Source: RUG11237 sp045126515 (GTDB taxonomy: Bacteria > Bacillota > Clostridia > Lachnospirales > Lachnospiraceae). From it: a stretch of 58,058 nucleotides of DNA. The notes beneath the pieces are model-generated. The model was not told the DNA's origin and did no database searches. It worked only from the letters and a program-made list of their open reading frames with translations. Position 1 is the stretch's first letter; each line of letters begins with the position of its first letter. The stretch covers positions 1-58,058 of the forward strand of contig JBGVOM010000109.1 of assembly GCA_045126515.1 (NCBI GenBank), in the 5' to 3' direction. The position numbers and the translations under genes were made by a program. Shown here piece after piece: positions 52,431-58,058 of the stretch.

Positions 52431-53445
52431 GCGGACGCATGGTCAAATACTGTTTTGCCAGTGCTTTGTGTTCCTCAGAATACCCTACTAGAATATCGGG
52501 ATTTTTTCCCGCCAGCAGAGCAATTAAAGCATTGGAATTCTTTTCCGGACAGCCCTTCAGCTGAACATGTCTTCCGGTGGTAAGAATGAAGTGTATGGTG
52601 TAGAGACTAGAGACCTCGGAAATTCCATGAGCAGGTTTTGGAACATGGTTGTAAATCCAGATAATATCTCTAACCGGGATAATACGTGTTTCATAGGTGG
52701 AAAAATAAAGTAAAAAAGAAGGAGTGATATAAAATTCTTTGGCTCCCCGGGAAGAAACACGGATATGGATGATTTCTTCCTTTTCTTTTTTGGTTTTGGC
52801 CATCATATGTTGGAATAATTTTTTCTTTGCAGAAAATCCGGTGCAGGGAAGCAGACCTTTCTGTAAAAAAGGGTATACAAGTACAGTGATATTTAACAAA
52901 AGTACAAGTACAGTATAGAGGCACATAACAGCCAAAAGCCCTGCAAAAAGGTAAGAGAATATAAGAATATCCCTATATTCTGAGGCAAGAAAAGTGGGAG
53001 AGACTTCTGATAAATGAGTTACACTCCAGTCGATGTCGGTACTCAGATTAGCTAAAAAGGAAGAAAAGTTTGCGTTTGTCTTTCCTAATTTTAAATTGAG
53101 CGAATCAAAATATACGGAATCGGGGGCATCAGCCACAGTCTGAGTTTCTAACAAAAAGAAGAAGCACTGGTTATTTTCAATGGCATAATAATAACGGCCT
53201 TTTAATTTATCCCTGACGATAGAATCATAACCGGAATAATATAAAGTAATGTTTGTGAGATTTACATAATCCTGTCTGGAAGTATACTCATTTTCTAAAG
53301 CGGATAAATGGTCAATATGTTTGGGAGAAAAAATATCTCCAAATGGATAGTTCCATGCTGTGAAGAGCAAAAAGCTTAGAAATATAACAGGAATGATACT
53401 GGCAAGAAGTGTCTGTTTTCTAATATTGCGGTTAATAAATTTCAT
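52414..53445 (-). CDS. Unrecognised membrane protein with PH-like tail
   Basis: About 343 residues: one N-terminal span (about 12-33), an extracytoplasmic segment (about 35-160), two close spans (about 163-200) and a cytoplasmic tail. The tail (R-G-A-K-E-F-Y-I-T-P-S, I-I-P-V-R-D-I-I-W-I-Y) looks like a PH-type fold. ATG 53445 is used; TTG 53451 in frame is closer to the AGGGG site and could be the real start. The stop codon lies within the terminator shared with the DUF368 gene. Function unknown. Confidence 0.65.
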   Translation of the reverse strand: MKFINRNIRKQTLLASIIPVIFLSFLLFTAWNYPFGDIFSPKHIDHLSALENEYTSRQDYVNLTNITLYYSGYDSIVRDKLKGRYYYAIENNQCFFFLLETQTVADAPDSVYFDSLNLKLGKTNANFSSFLANLSTDIDWSVTHLSEVSPTFLASEYRDILIFSYLFAGLLAVMCLYTVLVLLLNITVLVYPFLQKGLLPCTGFSAKKKLFQHMMAKTKKEKEEIIHIRVSSRGAKEFYITPSFLLYFSTYETRIIPVRDIIWIYNHVPKPAHGISEVSSLYTIHFILTTGRHVQLKGCPEKNSNALIALLAGKNPDILVGYSEEHKALAKQYLTMRPQKRHT

Positions 53446-53509
53446 ATACAAGTTTCCCCTTATTAAAAAATTAATATAAGTATAACTTTCATAAGAAAAA
53501 TAATCAAGC

Positions 53510-53537
53510 TTGCGTTTTCCTTAAAATATGTTACTAT
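53510..53537 (+). promoter_or_regulatory. Promoter for the methyltransferase-hslO unit
   Basis: TTGCGT at 53510-53515, a 16-base spacer and TACTAT at 53532-53537. The predicted start point is just before the hairpin at 53549-53582. Confidence 0.55.
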
Positions 53538-53548
53538 AACATAGGTAT

Positions 53549-53582
53549 GCAATAAAAAGTGTATGCTTTTACTTTTTATTGC
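53549..53582 (+). promoter_or_regulatory. 5'-end stem-loop of the methyltransferase transcript
   Basis: Perfect 12-pair arms 53549-53560 and 53571-53582 around a ten-base loop. With transcription starting near 53544, this would cap the 5' end of the mRNA. It is AT-rich and ends 31 bases before the ATG, so it need not block the ribosome site. Confidence 0.6.
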
Positions 53583-53613
53583 TGGAAATGAAGAAAGCAC
53601 GAAAGGAAAGAAA

Positions 53614-54375
53614 ATGGAAGCGTATACAGGATTTGCGGAAGTGTATGATACCTTTATGGATAATATAGATTATAAACAGTGGGCAGATTATGTAACTGAC
53701 TTACTGAAAGAATATGATATCAGGGAAGGGCTTGTACTGGATTTAGGATGTGGTACGGGAAATGTGACAGAACAGCTTGCAAAAGCAGGATATGATATGA
53801 TTGGCATTGATATGTCGGAAGATATGCTTAATATTGCCATGAAAAAAAGAGAAGAATCAGGGCATGATATTTTGTATCTGTGTCAGGAAATGCAGGAATT
53901 TGAATTGTATGGAACGGTAAGAGCAGTAGTCAGCATCTGTGACTGTATTAATTATGTAACAGAAAAGCAGGATATTGTAAAGACTTTTCGGTTGGTGAAT
54001 AACTATTTAGATCCACGAGGGATTTTTATTTTTGATATGAATACTTCTTATAAGTATAGAGAGATTCTGGCGGATAATACATTTGCAGAAACGAGAGAAG
54101 ACAGCAGTTTTATATGGGAAAATTATTATGATGAAGAGGAAAAAATCAATGAGTATGCACTGACTCTGTTTGTGGAAGAGAAAGAAACAGGTGTTTATGA
54201 AAGATTTGAAGAAGAACATTATCAGAGAGCATATGAAATTGAGGAAATGATTCAAATGATTCAGGAGGCTGGCTTGGAATTCATCACAGTATATGATGCA
54301 TTTACAAAGGAAAAGCCAAAAGAAAATAGTGAACGCGTATATTTTATTGCAAGAGAAAAAGGAAAGGCGGTATAA
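53614..54375 (+). CDS. SAM-dependent methyltransferase
   Basis: A 253-residue class I methyltransferase with Y-D-T-F-M-D near the start and the SAM motif V-L-D-L-G-C-G-T-G-N-V (about 45-55), then G-I-D-M-S-E-D-M. Many Bacillota have this type next to small stress genes; the substrate is not known. ATG 53614 has AAGGA six bases upstream; the frame extends to 53563 inside the hairpin loop, which is an unlikely start. hslO begins two bases after its stop. Confidence 0.88.
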   Translation: MEAYTGFAEVYDTFMDNIDYKQWADYVTDLLKEYDIREGLVLDLGCGTGNVTEQLAKAGYDMIGIDMSEDMLNIAMKKREESGHDILYLCQEMQEFELYGTVRAVVSICDCINYVTEKQDIVKTFRLVNNYLDPRGIFIFDMNTSYKYREILADNTFAETREDSSFIWENYYDEEEKINEYALTLFVEEKETGVYERFEEEHYQRAYEIEEMIQMIQEAGLEFITVYDAFTKEKPKENSERVYFIAREKGKAV

Positions 54376-54377
54376 AA

Positions 54378-55256
54378 ATGAAAGATTATATAGTAAGAGC
54401 AACAGCAGCAAACAACCAAATCAGAGCATTTGCGGCAACCACAAGGGAAATGGTTGAATTTGCAAGAAGTGCCCATAATACCAGTCCGGTAGCAACGGCA
54501 GCATTAGGACGTTTGCTGACAGCGGGTGCAATGATGGGCTGGATGCAGAAGAATGAAAAAGATATTCTGACTTTAAAAGTGCGGGGGGGTGGCCCGTTAG
54601 GTGGAATTACCGTAACTGCTGATGCAAAGGCAAATGTGAAAGGGTATGTGGATCATCCGGACGTTATCCTGCCACCAAACAGCAAGGGAAAATTAGATGT
54701 GGCTTCTGCCGTAGGCGTGGGGATGCTTCAGGTTATAAAGGATATGGGCTTAAAAGAGCCATATGTGGGACAGACAATTTTAACTACCAGTGAGATTGCA
54801 GAGGACCTGACCTATTATTTTGCTACTTCAGAACAGGTACCGTCTTCTGTGGGACTTGGCGTTTTGATGGAGAAAAATAATACAGTTAAGCGTGCCGGTG
54901 GGTTTATTATTCAGCTTCTGCCATTTACAGAAGACAGTGTTATTGATAAATTAGAAGAAAATTTGAAAAATGTAACATCGGTTACAAATATGTTGGAAGC
55001 AGGTATGACACCGGAAAATATTTTGGAAACTATATTAGACGGGTTAGAACCAGTAATGGTAGATAGAACAGAAACAGCATTTCATTGTAACTGTACAGAC
55101 GAAAAAATAGAAAAAATGTTAATCAGTCTTGGCAAAGGAGAGTTACAGTCTATGATTGATGATGGAGAAACCATAGAAGTGAACTGCCATTTCTGTAATA
55201 AAAAATATCATGTACCGGTGGAAAAATTACAGGACCTTTTAAAGTCGGCCCTGTAA
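54378..55256 (+). CDS. hslO: Hsp33 redox-regulated chaperone
   Basis: A 292-residue holdase that is switched on when its zinc site is oxidised. The four zinc cysteines are present as C237-x-C239 and C270-x2-C273. The N-terminal blocks G-R-L-L-T-A-G-A-M-M-G and V-R-G-G-G-P-L-G-G are typical. It is the second gene of a two-gene unit with the methyltransferase, and convergent with the next gene. Confidence 0.96.
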   Translation: MKDYIVRATAANNQIRAFAATTREMVEFARSAHNTSPVATAALGRLLTAGAMMGWMQKNEKDILTLKVRGGGPLGGITVTADAKANVKGYVDHPDVILPPNSKGKLDVASAVGVGMLQVIKDMGLKEPYVGQTILTTSEIAEDLTYYFATSEQVPSSVGLGVLMEKNNTVKRAGGFIIQLLPFTEDSVIDKLEENLKNVTSVTNMLEAGMTPENILETILDGLEPVMVDRTETAFHCNCTDEKIEKMLISLGKGELQSMIDDGETIEVNCHFCNKKYHVPVEKLQDLLKSAL

Positions 55257-55269
55257 TCAAAATAATTAT

Positions 55270-55749
55270 TTAATAGATAATTTCCGGAATTGTGCCTGAA
55301 TCGGAGGAGGAATCTTCTGCTTCAGGTACTTTTGCTTTTTCCAGTGCCTGTTCTATTGTGTTAAGAAGCAGCATGGAAGTATAGCGGTTTTCTTCAGAAT
55401 ATGTAATGTCTTCTAAAGACTGCTTTTCGTAAATCTGCACTGCAAGGGTTTCTAAGGCAGGTTCCATCAATGGGTACATGGTGGCCACTGATTCTGATGT
55501 ATGGTACATATTGATGGAATGGATCCGGTTATCATCTACTACAACTTCAATATCTACTGTATTTTCACCTAACTCCATGGGAGCGTGATATATGCCGGGA
55601 ACATAAGCACTGTGTTCCGTTGCACCGGAATCCTTTGGTCGAAACATATAAATAAGAAGTATGATTAAGACGATTCCAAGAATCGCAAAAAGGGCAGTAT
55701 AGATGATTTCTTTGGTATGAAGTACTACAATTTTTGTTTTTCCGCTCAT
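55270..55749 (-). CDS. FMN-bind-like membrane-anchored protein
   Basis: A 159-residue protein with one span (about 15-35) and an outer domain. The pattern Y-V-P-G-I-Y-H-A-P, D-I-E-V-V-V-D-D-N-R-I-H-S-I-N-M and T-S-M-L-L-L-N-T-I-E-Q-A-L resembles the FMN-binding domain (PF04205 type). The S-G-A-T-x-T flavin attachment motif is not kept (S-E-E-N-R-Y-T-S in its place), so covalent FMN is doubtful. GGAGG precedes the ATG. It is divergent from the GntR operon. Confidence 0.6.
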   Translation of the reverse strand: MSGKTKIVVLHTKEIIYTALFAILGIVLIILLIYMFRPKDSGATEHSAYVPGIYHAPMELGENTVDIEVVVDDNRIHSINMYHTSESVATMYPLMEPALETLAVQIYEKQSLEDITYSEENRYTSMLLLNTIEQALEKAKVPEAEDSSSDSGTIPEIIY

Positions 55750-55812
55750 AAGTTCCTCCAGAAGCTTTTTCTATATGTTATGAAAAAAAAGAAAAAAATA
55801 TAACAAAAATGA

Positions 55813-55841
55813 TTGACATCTATGAAAATATGTTATACTAT
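55813..55841 (+). promoter_or_regulatory. Promoter of the GntR-ABC operon
   Basis: TTGACA at 55813-55818 and TACTAT at 55836-55841 with a 17-base spacer; TATACT at 55834-55839 is an alternative -10 with a 15-base spacer. Confidence 0.65.
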
Positions 55842-55870
55842 TGTATTAAGCAAGTAAGACAATGATACAA
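55841..55870. promoter_or_regulatory. Candidate GntR (YtrA-type) operator
   Basis: TTGTAT (55841-55846) and ATACAA (55865-55870) form an inverted repeat that starts at the -10 box and reaches to 15 bases before the gntR start codon. The position suits self-repression by the regulator. Confidence 0.45.
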
Positions 55871-55885
55871 GAAAGGAGAAGCAAA

Positions 55886-56257
55886 ATGGCATGGACATTA
55901 GAAGCAGATAGACCGATTTATACTCAGTTGGTGGAAAAGATACAGCGGGATATCGTATCGGGAATCTATAAGGCGGGTGATAAAATACCGCCGGTGAGAG
56001 AATTGGCAACAGAAGCAGCAGTAAATCCTAATACAATGCAAAAGGCATTGGTGGAATTAGAAAGAATGGGACTCTTGTATACCCAGAGAACCAGTGGAAG
56101 ATTCGTTACGGAGGATGAGGGAATGATTAATAAAGTAAAAGAAGAAATGGCATCCCAACAGATTAAGATATTTCTAGACAACATGAAGCAGCTGGGATAT
56201 GATGTGGAAGAGACAATTCGTGTGATTGAAGAAATGAAAGGGGAAGAAAAGAAATGA
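55886..56257 (+). CDS. GntR-family regulator (YtrA subfamily)
   Basis: A 123-residue regulator. The winged helix covers about residues 8-75: P-I-Y-T-Q-L-V-E-K-I, G-D-K-I-P-P-V-R-E-L-A, V-N-P-N-T-M-Q-K-A-L and Y-T-Q-R-T-S-G-R-F-V. A short helical tail replaces the large effector domain, as in YtrA types, which usually control their own ABC transporter. AAAGGAG lies seven bases before ATG 55886. It overlaps the ATPase gene by four bases. Confidence 0.92.
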   Translation: MAWTLEADRPIYTQLVEKIQRDIVSGIYKAGDKIPPVRELATEAAVNPNTMQKALVELERMGLLYTQRTSGRFVTEDEGMINKVKEEMASQQIKIFLDNMKQLGYDVEETIRVIEEMKGEEKK

Positions 56258-56952
56258 GTTATTTGATAGAATCCAATCATCTTTGTAAAAAATTTGGAAA
56301 TAAACAGGCATTGACGGATATCAACTTAAGAATTGAGAGGGGAAGAATCATTGGACTGTTAGGGCCAAACGGCAGCGGTAAAAGTACAATGATTAAAATT
56401 ATTAATGGTTTGATGATGCCTACAGAAGGTGAAGTTTTTATTGATGGAAAGAAACCGGGTGTGGAAACAAAGAAAATTGTTTCTTATCTGCCGGAGCGTA
56501 CTTACCTTAATGAATGGATGAAGGTGAGAGAATTATTGGATTATTTTGGTGATTTCTATGAAGATTTTCATAGGGACAGAGCAGAGGTTATGCTGAAAAA
56601 TCTCAATATCAACATGGAAGATAAGTTAAAGACTATGTCTAAGGGTACAAAAGAAAAAGTACAGTTGATTCTTGTAATGAGCAGAGATGCAGAACTGTAT
56701 ATTTTGGATGAGCCAATTGGTGGTGTGGATCCGGCAGCAAGAGATTACATTTTACGCACCATAATAGGAAATTATAATGAGAATGCCACGGTACTGTTAT
56801 CTACACATCTTATTTCTGATATCGAAAATATATTAGATGAAGTTATCTTTTTACAATATGGCCAGATTCGTTTTCATACTTCAGTGGATGAAATCAGAAT
56901 GAAGGAAGGAAAGAGTGTAGACCAGTTATTCAGGGAGGTATATAAATGTTAG
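56254..56952 (+). CDS. ABC transporter ATPase
   Basis: A 232-residue ATP-binding subunit. Walker A is G-P-N-G-S-G-K-S-T (37-45), the signature is a weak S-K-G-T-K, and Walker B is L-Y-I-L-D-E-P with H-loop S-T-H. It starts inside the gntR stop (ATGA overlap) and its end overlaps the permease gene. The regulator-ATPase-permease order matches YtrABC-type systems that respond to envelope stress or wall-active compounds; the cargo is not known. Confidence 0.94.
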   Translation: MSYLIESNHLCKKFGNKQALTDINLRIERGRIIGLLGPNGSGKSTMIKIINGLMMPTEGEVFIDGKKPGVETKKIVSYLPERTYLNEWMKVRELLDYFGDFYEDFHRDRAEVMLKNLNINMEDKLKTMSKGTKEKVQLILVMSRDAELYILDEPIGGVDPAARDYILRTIIGNYNENATVLLSTHLISDIENILDEVIFLQYGQIRFHTSVDEIRMKEGKSVDQLFREVYKC

Positions 56953-57728
56953 GAAAATTAATAAAACATGAATGGAAAGCGGTAGCGAAAGTTCTGGCAA
57001 TTATGCATATTGCATTAGTTTTAATGGCAATTGTAGGAAAAATTATGTTAAGCATAGACGTATTAAAAGAGGCATGGCCGATGTGGTCAGCATTGCTGTG
57101 TTTATATGTGCTGTCAGTAATCGCAGTAGGTGTGGGAACCCATATTTATCTGGCAGTGAGATTTTATAAAAATATGTACACGGATGAAGGGTATTTATCA
57201 TTCACACTTCCGGTAAAATCATGGGAACATATTTTTGCAAAAACTATGGTTTCTTCCATTTGGATTTTAATTGACGGAGTGGCAATTGCAGCATCTATTA
57301 TTATTCTTGTGATGTATAAAGGCATGGGAACAGAGTTTTTGCAGATGTGGAATGAATTTATGGCAGAGATTAGTCCGGTAGGTGTATGGGGTGTGATACA
57401 GTTTGTGATTACGGCGGTAGTATCATGGATTTCCATACCGTTAACCTATTATTTCTCAATTTCTATCGGGCAGTTGTTTAACAGCCATAAGATGTTGGCA
57501 TCGGTAGTAACCTATTTTATTACGATTAATGCCTTACAGGTGATTTCTACCATAATCAGTGCAATTTCTATGATGGGAAAAATGAGTGAAATGCTGGAAG
57601 AAGAAACAGTAAGTTTAAGTTTCTATAGCAATATATTAAGCATTGGAATGGTGGAACAGCTTGTTATTGCAGTAGCGTTCTGGATGGTTACTGACTTCAT
57701 TATGAAGAGAAAGCTTAACTTGGAATAA
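56946..57728 (+). CDS. ABC-2 type permease
   Basis: A 260-residue membrane protein with six spans, beginning L-G-K-L-I-K-H-E-W-K-A, the usual cytoplasmic entry of ABC-2 permeases, and containing G-Y-L-S-F-T-L-P-V in the first loop. It overlaps the ATPase gene by seven bases and is the last gene of the operon. Substrate unknown. Confidence 0.9.
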   Translation: MLGKLIKHEWKAVAKVLAIMHIALVLMAIVGKIMLSIDVLKEAWPMWSALLCLYVLSVIAVGVGTHIYLAVRFYKNMYTDEGYLSFTLPVKSWEHIFAKTMVSSIWILIDGVAIAASIIILVMYKGMGTEFLQMWNEFMAEISPVGVWGVIQFVITAVVSWISIPLTYYFSISIGQLFNSHKMLASVVTYFITINALQVISTIISAISMMGKMSEMLEEETVSLSFYSNILSIGMVEQLVIAVAFWMVTDFIMKRKLNLE

Positions 57729-57736
57729 ATGAACGG

Positions 57737-57765
57737 TTGACAAATATTTAAGGCATTGATAAAAT
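57737..57765 (+). promoter_or_regulatory. Possible upstream promoter overlapping the terminator
   Basis: TTGACA at 57737-57742, a 17-base spacer and TAAAAT at 57760-57765. Transcription would start inside the left arm of the hairpin at 57769-57811. It could be one of tandem rRNA promoters or a chance match. Confidence 0.4.
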
Positions 57766-57768
57766 GAG

Positions 57769-57813
57769 AAAAGGACAGAGAGGTTCAAAAAAGGACGTTC
57801 TCTGTCCTTTTTT
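57769..57813 (+). terminator. Terminator of the ABC operon
   Basis: Perfect 13-pair stem 57769-57781 with 57799-57811, loop of 17 bases, T-run 57808-57813. A-rich on the left, so it may work both ways. Confidence 0.85.
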
Positions 57814-57844
57814 CGTGTAAGTCCAGAGCTTGTGTGAACAAGAA

Positions 57845-57873
57845 TTGACAGAAACACCATGAATTGATATGAT
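57845..57873 (+). promoter_or_regulatory. Strong promoter, probably of an rRNA operon
   Basis: Perfect TTGACA (57845-57850), 17-base spacer, TATGAT (57868-57873). No reading frame of note follows in the remaining 185 bases, and the sequence further on looks like an rRNA leader. Confidence 0.75.
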
Positions 57874-58058
57874 AAGTGGGGTGTTTTGGAACGATATTTG
57901 TGCCAAATTGCATATTTAGTAAAGACTAACTATTAAAAGTCAAGCCCTAAAATGATATTTTTTGAATAAAGTACAGAAATGTATTTTAGATATATTTTGA
58001 ACTCAGTTGGAGTTCTTTGAACATTGAAAACTGCATGACAAAAAGAGCATCGTGATAG
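57874..58058 (+). other. Probable rRNA operon leader
   Basis: No gene is seen in this stretch. At 58012-58035 it has GTTCTTTGAACATTGAAAAC, resembling the box A-like element that precedes 16S or 23S rRNA in many Clostridia. With the strong promoter before it, an rRNA gene is expected just past the window end. Confidence 0.6.

Noticed and set aside
53563..53613. Earlier start of the methyltransferase at 53563
   Set aside because: The ATG lies in the loop of the 5' hairpin without a ribosome site, while 53614 has one.
1..58058. CRISPR arrays, tRNA genes and insertion sequences
   Set aside because: No regularly spaced direct repeats, no cloverleaf with a CCA-type end and no transposase-like protein were recognised; a covariance-model scan would be the decisive test for small RNAs.

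Overview
The window reads as AT-rich chromosomal DNA from a Gram-positive anaerobe of the Clostridia, most likely a Lachnospiraceae-type gut bacterium. This is inferred from gene content and style: strong AGGAGG-type ribosome sites, sigma-A promoters, an LCP wall-ligase, a DUF3048 lipoprotein, GH25 and VanY wall enzymes, and Hsp33 beside a small methyltransferase. I identified no transposase, integrase, phage gene, tRNA, riboswitch or CRISPR array.

Positions 1-38182 form a large surface-polysaccharide locus. It opens with the end of a CDP-glucose pathway (rfbF, rfbG) and continues with a nucleotidyltransferase, polytopic membrane proteins, an initiating sugar transferase on the minus strand and a GH25 muramidase. 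Then come dTDP-rhamnose genes rmlB, rmlA and rmlC (no rmlD seen), followed by an ABC export pair. The ATPase of that pair has a C-terminal cargo domain, and the next gene encodes a methyltransferase fused to an APH-type kinase. This is the layout of the WbdD/Wzt chain-termination system. Three glycosyltransferases follow. A redox cassette (aldo/keto reductase, flavodoxin, LysR regulator) interrupts the locus at 22.3-24.8 kb. The locus resumes with a GtrA/GT2/flippase-like module, an APH-HAD-nucleotidyltransferase triad, more glycosyltransferases, a second initiating transferase, an LCP ligase and glmS.

From 40 kb the content is more conserved housekeeping and envelope maintenance: an HtrA protease, a ClpX-type unfoldase, a LspA-like peptidase, a VanY-like carboxypeptidase, a FliD-like orphan, a DUF3048 lipoprotein, UppP, a secreted InlB-repeat/DUF5722 protein, HisC, a DUF368 lipid transporter, a methyltransferase with Hsp33, and a GntR-controlled ABC operon. 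The last 330 bases hold a terminator, a consensus promoter and what looks like the leader of a ribosomal RNA operon, whose genes would lie just outside the window.

The most unusual non-coding feature is a set of long hairpins at 4316-4393, 22133-22247, 25271-25353 and 47601-47670. Their stems have unrelated sequences but share boundary bases and one of two apical motifs. A differently built, multi-hairpin relative lies at 34317-34424. They divide the polysaccharide locus into modules.
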